From contig CM055615.1 of NCBI GenBank assembly GCA_029379385.1, positions 186,001 through 250,000 of the forward strand: a stretch of 64,000 bases of DNA, given 5' to 3'. The translations under genes were made by a program, and so were the position numbers. Positions 43,301 to 55,006 of this stretch are shown in pieces. The DNA is from Quillaja saponaria (Eukaryota; Streptophyta; Magnoliopsida; Fabales; Quillajaceae). Under the pieces are notes generated by a model. It saw only the letters and a list, made by a program, of their open reading frames with translations, was not told the origin of the DNA and did not search any database. Position 1 is the first letter of the stretch. Each line of letters begins with the position of its first letter.

Positions 43301-44340
43301 CGAGATAACTGTATTAATTTCAACGTAATTGAACATTACCTTTCTCACTTCTCAGTTGACAACTTCAACAACTTCCGCTCGATTCCTTTTTGTCAAGGCC
43401 TAGGAAGCTAACTATTAGGCTAGTAGTGCTAACTATTGACAGATGGCGTTACAGTAGTGTTGCTAGAGTTCAATTCCTCGATTGGTTTCTTCCTCCATTA
43501 TCGACTTTTTCTACGACAAAATTTACGCATGTATATCCATTTTTTTTTTTGTCTTCACAATCACTTCGTATGTAGAGAGAGAGAGAGAGAGAAAATGTCA
43601 AAAATCTGTGCATACAAAATAAAATTCAGAGGCATCCTGTATCCTAAAATAATTTTACATTTGCAATATTACATCCAAAAAATACATTGGGATTGAAAAA
43701 CCTAGAGAAAATTATGATACAATAATTTACTTTAATGCCCGCTTTTCACATCAGATAATCTCCTAGCAAAATGAAACAAAAAGAATATTAGAATGGAAGG
43801 AAGCTACAACTTACAATGTTAAAATTCTTTTGAGTAAAGGAAAATAAGGAAAGAACGAGAAGAAACCATCTACCGAGATTAATGGTGGAAATGATAATAG
43901 GACAATGGTAGAAACTAGAGAGCATCAAGAATGATGGATTATTCATGTGCCAAGTCTCAAAAAAGTGATGGTATTGGCCTTGTAGACTTGTAATGGCAAA
44001 AGCTTTTACCCAAAAGATGAGAGAGAGAAAAATTGTAATTGACATGAGTTGAAAACTTATGCTTTCATGGGATAAGGGCATTTTAGTAATTCAACTACAA
44101 AAAGCTTTCCTACAAATAGTTGCTAAGTTTATAAATATAAAAAATTTACAATATATTTGAACTCTAATTATTAAAACTTATATTTATTAATAATACCTTA
44201 AAATTACATTTTTTTTTTTTTGTTGGTAACTTTTTTTTTTGATAAATAACAATTGCCTTTATTACCCAAAGTAAAAGTAACTTCTCGAAAAAGTAAAGTA
44301 CTGCTCAAGCCTATCTACCAACAGAGAAGTTTCGGTCATG
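40390..44340. other. Intergenic A/T-rich stretch
   Basis: No supported gene. At 42440-42530 a block containing GTAGTGAAAGAA and AATTTATTTTT occurs twice. A GA microsatellite lies at about 43575-43594. Around 44208-44260 two poly-T runs frame GTTGGTAAC and TTGATAAATAACAATTG, which may be the poly-A tail end of a retroposon on the minus strand. Confidence 0.35.
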
Positions 44341-44366
44341 GAATCAATTGACATTTGACACCAATA

Positions 44367-44592
44367 ACGTCACGACCTACGTGTCAATTCTCCTACCAAT
44401 TGACAATGTTACGCTTCTCTTCCGTGACGTGCCACATCATGATTGGTTATAATCCTCCTGCCATAATTTTAAGCAAAGAAGCAATATAATAGATCCCGGG
44501 TGTGAACAATGAGACTGGTGGGCCCAGTAATTCTAACTTTCTATCCCCGCATGCAGGCCACGTGGACTCTTTGGGGAGGCCGTTACACGTGG
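44367..44592. promoter_or_regulatory. Cluster of ACGT-core sites upstream of the trihelix gene
   Basis: In 225 bp there are AACGTCACG (44367), TACGTGTC (44378), GTGACGTGCC (44424), the palindrome CCACGTGG (44558-44565) and ACACGTGGG (44585). These cores are targets of bZIP (ABRE/C-box) and bHLH (G-box) factors. The cluster is 1.1-1.3 kb upstream of the trihelix start codon, so a regulatory role is plausible but unproven. Confidence 0.45.
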
Positions 44593-45250
44593 GACATGAC
44601 AGATTACCGCGTATGTGTTTACGGGCCTACTGGCCTCCATTTCATAAATATCCAATAACACAAGACAACCTATTAGACGTCAAGTGTGAACCATATCTAT
44701 AATCTATTCTCAAAAAGAAAAATTAAATAAAAGAATTAACTTTTCTATTTTCAAATTTTAAATCCTGCTTTTAGATTTCAAAATCTAAGGTCTATATCCT
44801 ACAAGTACACTCTGGAAGCCTTTTATTCATTTATTTATTTTTATTTTTTTGATTTAAAGAAAGGTCATTATCGAACCTACAAACCTGAGATGGAAAAAAT
44901 TAATTTTTTTATAAATTAATAATAAAAAATATATTTAAGAAAATAATTTTAATATAATTTTATTCTAATCATCTGGTCAATTGTAATTAAATAAAACTGA
45001 AATAAATTAAAATCTATATTTTATGACATTATTATTATCTGAAATTAGAACTTTCTTTTATTAAGTAAGAAAAGGGAAAGATTTATAAATTATTGTACAA
45101 TTTAATAAAATATCTTTGCAAAACTAAAAGAAATATTAAATTTAAGGAAAAAAAAAAAAAAAAGGAAAGAAAAGCTTGGCACCCAAGTTTTCTATTGACG
45201 GTAGTAGAGAAGAAAGTCCACAACCCACCCTCTGTTCTAGAACGTAAGCA

Positions 45251-45258
45251 TGACGTCA
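45251..45258. promoter_or_regulatory. TGACGTCA palindrome (C-box / as-1 type)
   Basis: A perfect TGACGTCA lies about 320 bp upstream of the predicted TATA box of the trihelix gene. TGA-class and other bZIP factors bind this sequence. Confidence 0.45.
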
Positions 45259-45571
45259 CCAAAACGCAATGTGAACGAATGGGTATGAGAGAGAAAAGAG
45301 TTTCCGCGTAGACAGATGAGACTGCGATCGGAGGAGACTCTCTGTTTCTGTTAGAAGCGAAAGAAAAGAATGAAAGAAAAAGAAAGTGATCAAAGAGAAA
45401 AAGGAAAAGAAAAACAAAATCACTGGTATTATTATTAGTTTATTATCATTATTAAAAAGAAACAAACGGTTTCCTCTTCTCCTTTCCTTTCCTTTTGCTT
45501 CTTTTCATTTCGCTTCCTCGATCAGATCCTTCTTAAAGGGATTCACACTTTCCATTCACATCTCACCCACA

Positions 45572-45578
45572 TATAAAA
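45572..45578 (+). promoter_or_regulatory. TATA box of the trihelix gene
   Basis: TATAAAA in a CACATATAAAATC context lies 112 bp upstream of the ATG. It predicts a leader of about 80 nt, which is pyrimidine-rich. Confidence 0.45.
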
Positions 45579-45683
45579 TCTTTCAATTCTTCTCCACTTT
45601 TCTTTTCCTTTCAAACACAAAAATCTGATTCCCTAAACCCAAACACCTTCTTCTTCAATTCAATATTCAATACTAATAAAGTT

Positions 45684-46910
45684 ATGGAACCTCATCATCC
45701 TCATCATTTTCATCAACAGGTGCACCTACATAATATCAGTTCTTCTTCTACTATCAACGTTGATCCGAGTAGTGAAAGATTTCCTCAATGGAGTATTCAA
45801 GAAACAAAGGAGTTTTTGATGATCCGGGCCGAGTTGGATCGGACTTTTATGGAGACAAAGAGAAATAAGCTTCTTTGGGAAGTTATCTCTACCAAAATGA
45901 AAGAAAAGGGTTACAATCGCAGCGCAGACCAGTGCAAGTGCAAGTGGAAAAACCTTGTTACACGATACAAGGTATTTATTTTTATAATTATTTTCATTTT
46001 ATATATTTATTCATCTATTAAATTAAACCCTCCTTTAATCAATAACAATACTCGTAGTTAAGCTTCTCGAGTTTTGCATCTCTGATTTTTCTTTAGAGAA
46101 GAAGAAGAAGAAGAAGATCGTATTTACTATAACCTTTAATCAAATACTACTTATTATCAAAAAATTTATGTTTTTTTCTTCGTATTAAAAGTGTTCAAAA
46201 TTTAGAATTTACTAATAACTATTGATCAATACTATTCAATACCAAAAATTCCGAATTTCTTAGATGTTTTGTTTGTATTACAAGTGTGAAAATAGCAATA
46301 CTCGTAGTTAAATATCTGGGTTAACTCGCATCTCTGAGTTTATTTGTTCACCAATATAAAGGGATGTGAAACTGTGGAGCCAGAAAGCATGAGACAACAA
46401 TTCCCGTATTACAGTGAACTTCAAGCGATTTTTGGGGCAAGGATGCAGAGAATGTTGTGGGCTGAAGCTGAAGGAGGAGGAGCGAGTGGATCGAAGAAGA
46501 AGGCAGTACAGTTGTCATCGGATGAGGATGATGATAATGAGGAGAGTGAAGGAGAAAAGAGTAATATTAGTAGGAAGAAGTTGAAAAGGGCAAAGAGTGG
46601 TGGTGGGGGTGGGGGTGGGAGTGGAAGTAGTAATAATTTGAAGGAAATATTGGAGGAGTTCATGAGGCAACAAATGCAAATGGAAGCACAATGGATGGAA
46701 GCATTTGAAGCAAGAGAGAATGAAAGAAGATTGAAGGAAATGGAGTGGAAACAGACAATGGAGGCATTAGAAACTGAGAGAATAATGATGGAGCAAAGGT
46801 GGAGAGAAAGAGAAGAACAAAGGAGGATGAGAGAAGAAGTTAGGGCTGAGAACAGAGATGCTCTCATCACAGCTTTGTTGAACAAGCTTAGAAGAGAAGG
46901 TCAACTGTAG
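45684..46910 (+). CDS. Trihelix transcription factor, GT-3 type
   Basis: Two exons, 45684-45971 and 46362-46910, encode 278 residues. After a His-rich start (PHHPHHFHQQ), the trihelix DNA-binding domain spans about 33-115: QWSIQETKEFLMIRAELD, LLWEVISTKM, GYNRSADQCKCKWKNLVTRYK and, across the intron, GCETVEPE and QQFPYYSELQAIF. The conserved tryptophans of the three helices are present. A single trihelix followed by a basic/acidic middle (SSDEDDDNEESEGE, then KKLKRAK as a nuclear signal), a short poly-Gly tract and a long charged C-terminal coiled coil (about 185-275) is the architecture of Arabidopsis GT-3a/GT-3b. Those factors bind GT elements; GT-3b responds to salt and pathogen signals. 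The intron falls after the codon for Lys96, within the domain. Which of GT-3a or GT-3b it matches better cannot be told. Confidence 0.94.
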
Positions 46911-49900
46911 TAGTAGTAGTTGTACTGGATTTTAGTTGTATTTCTGTTTTCTATAGCTATAGCTAGCTTGTTTCAGAGAAGAGACAAAGGAAGCTTAAAC
47001 TTTGAGGTTTGTTCTTCAAACTCTAATCTCATTTTTGGATATCTTCTCCTTAGCTGTTTCGCACTCTGATCCCTTTCTTTTACTTAATGAAAAAAATGTT
47101 TTCAATTTTTTATTTTATTTCTTTTATATGATCATGAAGGATTGCAAATGCTTCAAGGTCTTGTTCTTGGTGGTAGGAAAGTATAATATACCTAATTATC
47201 CAAGAAATAGACACCAATTATATATATAGGAATGTAGTGTCTGAGATAATGCCCATCATAATGATTATTCCGTTGGAGTTGACAAATGCAAAGTTTAATG
47301 CTCACTTCACCGAAGTGCTAGATGTTATTTTCATTACAGTAATATATATTCAAGAAAAACTCGAATTTAAAATGCTAGTGAATCGAAGTAGGTTGGGTAA
47401 TTAATATTGTATATAGCTAGCTTGTAATTGGTTATTTTATTATTATTATTATTTTGATCATATATCTTTTAATTAACCAGTAACTACGTATTTTTCTATC
47501 AAATACGATATTTAACATAACTAATATGTAACATTAAATATATTTAGATATAAAATTACTTTCTTAATGTTTTTCTTAACATGCACACATAATATTTCCT
47601 TCTAAGTTCTTTACGTGAAGAACTTGATAATTTAGTCTGTCTAGCTTCTCCCCCCTTGAAATTTCTCTCGGGGTTAGGCAGCTGACAATGATTATAAAAT
47701 AGACAGCAATGGTACCTCCGATTCTTTATAATGGGTCTGAATTATTAGGTCCCCATTCTTTTATTAACTTAGGTTTAGAATTCAGTCTTAATTTAATTAC
47801 TTTTCCTAATTTAGTTTCTTGCAGCAGAATACTTACTTGCCTTATAATAGTTATGTGCATGCATCGATATATACATGACAAGTGCATGCATGAGGCTTAT
47901 TAATTGATACTACTGGAAATGGTACTGCAAGCACTAATTCAAATGATGTTAGAGGTTCACTTGGAATTACAAGGAATTGAAAACAGTCAATACATGCATG
48001 TCTAACTATATATGATTCTTCAATAAGAAATTTTTGTAATTAAATTTTAACTATCAGATAAATTTTAATTAATTTATCTAATTTATGTATCATTAATGTA
48101 ATTATGACTATTACAATTATATACATTGAATAGTGGAAAGGAATTTATTAATTTTTTTTAAGAGTGCAAATTTTTGTCATTCCGTATATACTATGAAATT
48201 AATAATTTTACATGCACACATTAGTTCTTGAAAATTGTTGATGAATTCTTTAAATGTGAATGATAAATTTTTATAAATAGTTGACACTCATTAATTACTT
48301 ATAAGAAATTTATTGTTAATTTTAATGGATTTATCTATATGTGCCCATCATTACTCTATATATATTCTTGAACATATCTATTATCAATTATCAGCCTATT
48401 CTAAAAAAATTCATTGTAATTTTGCTTATTTAGTTTGAACCTCACGAATAAGTTCCATATAATTTAAATATTTGTTATATTTATTCATGAAATAAAACGA
48501 TAAAATGTATGAGAAAATCATACTGTTCAAGTTGGTGTAAAAATCTATAGAAATAAATATTATTATATGCTAAAAACTAGACTCGGTTATCTTCAATCAA
48601 AATAAGTAGATCTATATAGCTTCTGGTGCAGACTTGCATTTAAGCTTTAAATTCTTTTATTCCCAATTTATGTCATGTTTGGTTAAGTTATTATTATTTT
48701 TATTGTGAGATTTTATATAGTATGTGAATGCTGTTTATAAATCAGAGATTTTACCAACAAAAGGTTGGTTTAGCAGAAAAGGAACTCAAGAAAACCTCCA
48801 TAGAGATTCACAGTTCAAGGAGAGGTTGTAGTTTGTGGTAAAACTATTTTTTCACAAATGATCGTAGCTGCCATTAGAGAAACCCCTAAACTCCGACCCT
48901 GGCATAGGTACAATGGGACTTCATCAAGATAAATGATAGTGGTGCTTGGATGCAGTGTTCCCTATCTACAGTAATAAGATTCTCTTCCTACTTTTCATTT
49001 TACTTAAGAAAAAATAAATTAAAAAGTTAGAGGCTTTAGATTTGTACACGTTTTTATTTAAATTTTTGTTTGTTTTTTATGAATTGATCTTTTGAATCTT
49101 AATTAGCTCAAGATAAATAAATTATAATTTCCATTTTTTTTAAAAGCAATTTCCTTAAAAACAAATATTTTAAAATTTTAAAATAAACTAAACCAAAAAC
49201 ATGCCTGAGTCGAATTAATTAATATTTGGTACATGGGCAATTCATAAATTCTTTTGTTATAAACAATCTTTCAAATTTTGAAGGAGTTAAAGAGATAATT
49301 AAGTATCACCCAACAAACATCTTGAAGATTCAAATTTTATGAGCTAATAAATTGATAAAATGTTATGTCGGTTGATTGACCATTTCATGAATTATATATG
49401 ATAAGATAAACTTCTTCTTTGTGTTCTTCTAAAGTTGAAGTTTAGGATCCTTCCACATTCAAGAGAAGCTATCTTTCAAAGTTAGATACCTAATATAGAA
49501 AACATTATTTGTAAAATTATTTGGTCGGCCGACGAAGTTTCAATCAAAACATTGGGCTGCCAATTGATTTATCCATTTTATGCAGAAACACGAGCACATG
49601 TCCCAATTGATTAATAGATTTGGTAAAATATTAAAATCTTAAAATTGTGGTCTTAGAAAAGAAAAAATCTTCAAATTGTGGCTGAATATGCACCGACATA
49701 ACAAAAGCCAGCTCACATGCAACATTTTACAAACAAATTAACGTACCCAATATTTTTTGTACTTTTGTTTCATGAGGTCCAGCTACGTTCGTTCAATCCA
49801 AACGCGTTTTTGCCAAAAGGACCAGCACGAGTTACCGACTCTAATATGTTTATTAATTCATTAATTAATTCTTTTTTTTTTTTTTATGACACATTTATAA

Positions 49901-49920
49901 TAATAGATATGTCTTTGCAT
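46911..49920. other. Intergenic stretch downstream of the trihelix gene
   Basis: The first 250 bp are probable 3' untranslated region. Balanced-composition blocks at 47640-47900 and 48750-48970 could be relics of transposons or a non-coding transcript. No coding region was recognised in them. Confidence 0.35.
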
Positions 49921-49927
49921 TTTAAAA

Positions 49928-50051
49928 ATACTTGTTAAGATTTAATAAATTTAAAATTTAAAAATTGAATATTTTAAAAATGACAATTTATGTATTAAAT
50001 AAAATTAAAATCATCATTAATTATTTTTATTTATAAAATCTTAATAAATAT
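49928..50051. mobile_element. Small AT-rich MITE-like inverted-repeat element
   Basis: The left end ATACTTGTTAAGATTTAATA and the reverse complement of the right end, ATATTTATTAAGATTTTATA, form imperfect inverted repeats about 124 bp apart. It resembles the elements at 50532 and 62735. Confidence 0.45.
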
Positions 50052-50531
50052 CTTAAACATACTAGTTAAAAAGATTAGTTCATTAATTAAAGAATTTGAT
50101 ACATATGTACTTATTAATAAAAATCAACTATGATCAATTGAATATGACTCGATTTATTGTTGACCATTTTTATTCGCATTTATTCTAATTAAATAGCTGG
50201 CGCATGGGATTGAAATTTGGTTGTTGTTTTAATATTCATGGTTGATTTCTTTAAAAAGACACGTTCAATTAATAAAACCTTTTCCAATTTGACAAAGACT
50301 ATAATAAATGAAGATACTTTCTCTTTCATTCTCGGCTCTTTCTCTTTTCAAAGCTTTGTATTGCACGAGAGGAAAATGGAAGTTAGTAAGGGGTATATTT
50401 GGTCAAATATAAGTTTTTATTTATTTATTAGATGTGTTTATGTCTCTTTTATATTAACTAATTAATGAAATCAATTCAAATTTGGTTACTTCTTTAATAA
50501 CTAAAAAATATTTTTTAATGAGTAACCATAA

Positions 50532-50675
50532 GACACTTATTAAAGTGTAATTAATATAATGTTGGAATTTGAAACTTTCTCACAAATAGTAAAATATTTA
50601 TCACACGACACTGAAATCATGACCAATTATTATAATAAATAATAAAAATTTATATTTATCATCTTAACAAGTGTC
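50532..50675. mobile_element. Small AT-rich MITE-like inverted-repeat element
   Basis: The left end GACACTTATTAAAGTG and the reverse complement of the right end, GACACTTGTTAAGATG, bound a 144-bp non-coding element. No clear target-site duplication was seen. Confidence 0.45.
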
Positions 50676-50679
50676 CTGT

Positions 50680-51998
50680 GTTAGAAAAATCCTAACTAAA
50701 AATAAAAAAATATCAATAAGGTTAGATGCAATGGTAAACAACTCTAGATCATGTAATTGTTAGGAGAACTTCTCAGTCACAACAGATTAGCTTAGTGAAT
50801 TAAGTCTCACATGAATGACTGTGAATAAATCAGAAAAAGTAAAAAACATTTAGTATATAAATTAGAACACTAGTACGCACATGCAAGAGGGAAATATATA
50901 GATATATATGTATGCCTATCTTCTGAAATGGCTATTGTTTGTTCAAATAGTCAATCACCTGGTTCAAAACTGACTAATATTCAACATACTTTTTTAATTT
51001 TCTTCCTTTAATTACTCTTCATGTGGCATTTTTTTCAGAAAAAGATATTCAATTTTCCTTTTAATGTATGATTCATGACTTTGATTTTATGAATAGTAGA
51101 GATATTATTGGTCCTAGCCTTGGAGTTGAAGATCAAGATCCCCATAATTTTACTGTTCCAGTCAATATATCCAACTTTGTTTGAACTTTTGAGACCAATT
51201 TGGTCCAAGTCCCAACATATGCTAACCTAATATTCATCTAACAAGTTTTTTCTTTTTGACATACACAACTATGTAAAAGTCTAAAAAAGTCAGCGGTTAT
51301 GACTCAGAGATCATGCTCACTTGAGACCGTCAACTATTCTTTAATTTGATTAACGAGATGTTAAAAAACTTTAGTTTGGGTAATGCCAAAACACTCAATT
51401 AACTTAAGTTCGTTGTTAGGTGTACTCTTCAGATTAGGAATCACAATTTCATCTTTTAGGTTAGGTTAGGTTAGAGTGGACATTCTGTCCAATCAGATTC
51501 ATTTTTCTTATGTTTAAACAATTTAGAATTATACTGAACTTTGATCGGACCAGTTATAAATTGATTTACATATATAACCACGAAAATAATGTAAAAGATA
51601 ATAGAATGATATAAAATTAAACTTAATTCAGTCAAATTAAATTGGTTTTGAGTAAAGAAGAATTTTAAAAACTTCAATCATTTCCTAATTCTATGTTACA
51701 AATTTATTGAAACAAATTTTAAACTGAGTCATGATATGATCCATTATCATGTCTATTTCAGATTGACTTAAAATATAAGCATAAAATAATATTGTACATC
51801 ATTTTTGTTGTTTTGTGAGTGTATCCATAATTAGATGTCACATTAACAGAAAGAAGAAGAAAAAATAAACACTAGCTGAATCTAAACCCATTCAAGTTTT
51901 GTAATTCCAAATCAGTTTACAAATATATACCTTCCATTTTGAATGGCAGGGAGTGTAGTTTCAACTAAGTGCCACTAGAGCAATTCATATTTGATAAC
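50680..51998. other. Intergenic A/T-rich stretch
   Basis: No supported gene. It includes a short (TTAGG)n run at 51456-51474. Confidence 0.4.
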
Positions 51999-52468
51999 TA
52001 GGGGTGATAGTGGATCAGTAAAACCAAGAAACCGACTTGAACTATACCAAAATTTCGGTACGGTTTCGATGTTCTAAATTGTTTGGTATCAGTTTCGGTA
52101 TTGCATAAACAAAAACCGAATATTCAGTTTGGTTATATCGAAGCTCGAAAAAAAAAAAAAAAAAAAACCAAATTTAATACTTCCATAGACTTCCAGCCTG
52201 TTGCTACTTTTAAAGGAGTTAAAAAATCAGTAGGGATCAAATAATTTGGGCTATATTCGTGGGCCCAATAGCATATAGCATATTTTTAGATTTTTTATTT
52301 ATAAAACTATAAAATGAGCCTAACAAATTTGGGCTGCAAACCAACACCCAATCAAAACCGACCAATATCCCAATTGATCCGGAAACAGTACAAGCAGCAT
52401 GGTCCTTTGATAACGTCTAGTTTCGTTTGGTTATTTTTATCCTAAAAACCATACTGAATTCACCCCTA
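51999..52468. mobile_element. hAT-type non-autonomous element, about 470 bp
   Basis: Ends are TAGGGGTGATAGTGG on the left and CACCCCTA on the right (TAGGGGTGAATTCAG in reverse complement). Plant hAT MITEs commonly start with TAGGGGTG. The interior carries CGGTACGGTTTCG and TCAGTTTCGGTATTG words typical of such elements and an A-tract near 52149. Flanking 8-mers (TTGATAAC and TCAATAAT) match at only five of eight positions, so the duplication has decayed or the limits are slightly off. Confidence 0.55.
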
Positions 52469-53120
52469 TCAATAATATCATGATGTTAAGCTGGTCCTTT
52501 GATATTCATTCATAGAGTAATTAACACACCAATTTTATTTTTTTTTAGTCGGTTAGATGATGTCCGAGCCTTGTTACGTATATCTCGATGAATTTACTTT
52601 TCTAATTCGATCAAAAACATACCATCTATCCTAAGACTAGGAACACACCCAATTATCTTCTTCTTTATAAAATTTGGTCAAATTTATATTAGAAATGTGA
52701 AAGATCATAGGGATATTAGATACACAATAGCTAGTTAGATCAGCACTGCTCTTTTTTTATTTATTACCTAATATAGTAAGTTTTTTTAATGAGTGTCCCT
52801 AGAGCAATTGTTATTATGAAAATTCTATCTATATAAGAATTTCTCTTTCAATATAATTTATTGTACCTTAATAAATGCTCTAAGAGCATTCGTTACAAAA
52901 ATTGGTATGATAATCATCAAGCATACAAATTTGTTGGTTAAAAAATACTTTTACAACTATTTCATATTTGAGACTAACATCTCCTAATAAATATGTTTAT
53001 TGGAAAACTATAATGATATCTGAATGTTACTTTCTTTTCATCAGCTAAAAGTTCCCAAATATAAAGATTAGACAGATTACACAACTTTGAACTGTTTATC
53101 CACATGTTACATAGCAAAAT
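52469..53120. other. Intergenic stretch downstream of the TRM-like gene
   Basis: A/T-rich. It probably includes the 3' untranslated region of the minus-strand gene at its right edge. Nothing else recognised. Confidence 0.35.
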
Positions 53121-53123
53121 TCT

Positions 53124-54441
53124 TCACTCTTCACATGAAAGTTCCACAAGTTCATTTACGACCTCATGTAGCAATAGGTCAAGAACTTTATGCTCCATGC
53201 TAATACAAATCTCCTCCAAGCCACCAGACTCAAACAAATCAAACATATTCTTTTTTACCCAATCTGACTCCTTCATTTCTTTTTCTATTAACCTGCAAAG
53301 CTTCACCAATAGTTCTGTGTAAAACTCTGTTTCCCCATTAATGTCCATAATTGAACACGCTTCATTCTTTGTTATTCTTTCTTCAAGACCACCAGAGTGA
53401 AAAAGCTCTGCTTCTGATTTCCATTTTGAATTCATCTTTATGGGGCCTGAATCTTCTGCAGTAATCATGTTTAATTCATTAAAACAATAAAAGATTGAAA
53501 TTCATGAAAGTGGGTGTTCGAAAAATTAGAAATTCTGAAAACAAACCTGATGAAGGAGTTTTATGAAGAATTGGAAATTCATCAACATCGAGAACTGAAA
53601 CTGGACTGAAACTTTCTGAGCTACACTCTGACACTATTTTCTTTGATGCCTGCTGATTTCTTCTCGTCCTTGTGACTTTTGGTCCATCAAACACTTCCTT
53701 TTGTCTATTCAACAAAGGAGATTTTGACCTTGAACTTGTACTAGCACCAACAGAATTACCCAATTCCTTAGATACATTATGATATCCTGCCTTTCTACTA
53801 CAATTGGATGGAACCCTTCTAGGCTCATCCTTCAACTTGGAAATTTTCTTGTTCTTCCCTTGATTTTCTACCTCATTCTTCACAGTAATCCTCTGTTTCA
53901 TGCTCTTCTTGTTCTTACTCCTCTGTGTTTTCCTCTGTTTCAGTTCTTCAAAACTCATCTCTGATTTCCTCAATTTGGACCCTGATCGATGCCTTTCTTT
54001 TGGATTATCCCAGTAAAGAACAACTACTTCATGATTTTGTTGCTGCTGCAACAATGCAGGGACTTCACGAAATGAAGCGGAGGTTCTAATACGGTGATGT
54101 TGAGCTTGGCTTGAATCAAATTCCAGCAAATAATCAACAAAATTCATTGACTTACTTCGCATAACTGAATCTGGGTATGTTCCTTTTGGAACCAAATTGG
54201 TATTTGGCAATGAATCTAAACCCATCAACCTTGCCACTACTCCAGGTGTAGCTGAAACTCCAACCTTAGCCTTAGTACATTTCCTTGGATCTTCAAGTGG
54301 ATGATCTAATTCTGTCACAATTGGGGTTAATTCTGCAATGTGATTCACTGGATGAGTACTAGCACTACTCCCTCCGGCACATAGAAGCTGGCGTAGGATG
54401 CCGGAAAAACACCCAGAATTTGCATTATCTGAATTAGTCAT
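53124..54441 (-). CDS. DUF3741/DUF4378 (TRM-like) protein
   Basis: Two exons in transcript order, 54441-53547 and 53455-53124, encode 408 residues. The diagnostic motif is VVARLMGLDSLP at about residues 68-79, the DUF3741-associated signature shared by LONGIFOLIA/TRM (TON1 Recruiting Motif) proteins. Next come RSKSMNFVDYLLEF, a long basic Ser/Lys-rich low-complexity middle and a C-terminal acidic helical region (FYTELLVKLCRLIEKEM to VLDLLLHEVVNEL) matching a short DUF4378. Family members associate with cortical microtubules or the TON1-PP2A complex and influence cell elongation and division planes. At 408 residues this is one of the shorter types, so the individual TRM group is uncertain. The ATG at 54441 is the first true ATG in frame; the frame is open further upstream but only with a GTG. 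Its promoter is interrupted by the palindromic MULE, whose end is 288 bp from the ATG. Confidence 0.85.
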
Positions 54442-54720
54442 GGGTAAAAATTGAATCACAAAGAAATTGCTAGTTTGGAGGCAGACAAGGCAATGTGAAA
54501 TATATTAGTGAAGCTTTGAAAGTTAAGGGAGAGAAGGGTCCAAAATTGTTGTGAGCAAAAGGTTGATAATGACATAAAATAGTAGTGTATGTCGGAATGT
54601 ATAAAGAACAAGGTGTGTAATGCATGGAGGGAGGGTTGGTATTTTGGTCGTTGAATTCACACTTGGAAAGAATGATGAAATGCATGAGACCTACAGTCAA
54701 ATGTACGATAATACTACGCG

Positions 54721-54729
54721 GGATTTGTA
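54721..54729. repeat. 9-bp target-site duplication, left copy
   Basis: GGATTTGTA, identical to the copy at 56169-56177, directly abuts the inverted repeat. A 9-bp duplication is the hallmark of Mutator-like transposition. Confidence 0.85.
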
Positions 54730-54816
54730 GGATTTTTGGACAAAAGGGTCCAAGTCCCAAAAAATTTGGCTAAAATAGTAAATTTTTTACCATAATAGCC
54801 AAAAGAGGGTAGATGT

Positions 54817-55006
54817 TGAAACCGTGTTTTGAAAACACGGTTTCAGGGTCCGACCTGGCGTGCCAGGTCGGACCATCGCACAGGTCACGCACTCGCGCGT
54901 CACGCGCGAGTGCAGACCAGTGTTTGTCCCCCGCGGGGCCCGCTGGTCGGCCCCGTGGGGGGCAAAAAAAAGTCTGAAACCGGCTTTTGAAAAGCCGGTT
55001 TCAGAC
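54817..55006. repeat. Left-arm palindrome array (five modules)
   Basis: In order: H1 at 54817-54845 (arms of 14, TGAAACCGTGTTTT), H2 at 54847-54874 (arms of 13, GGTCCGACCTGGC), H3 at 54889-54913 (arms of 12, GCACTCGCGCGT), H4 at 54923-54966 (arms of 18 with two mismatches around an 8-base spacer) and H5 at 54972-55006 (arms of 17, GTCTGAAACCGGCTTTT). H1, H2, H3 and H5 are perfect, with spacers of one or two bases. Confidence 0.9.

Noticed and set aside
43390..43696. Two overlapping open frames around 43.4-43.7 kb
   Set aside because: No domain, no plausible splicing partner, and a GA microsatellite inside. Treated as non-coding.
46421..46885. 154-codon minus-strand open frame rich in Leu and Ser
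   Set aside because: It is the antisense shadow of the purine-rich exon 2 of the trihelix gene.
51456..51474. Short (TTAGG)n run resembling an arthropod telomere repeat
   Set aside because: Only about four units, and plant telomeres use TTTAGGG. It is most likely chance or slippage.
53104..53964. Plus-strand open frames over the TRM-like gene
   Set aside because: They are antisense to the well-supported minus-strand exons and have no recognisable domain.
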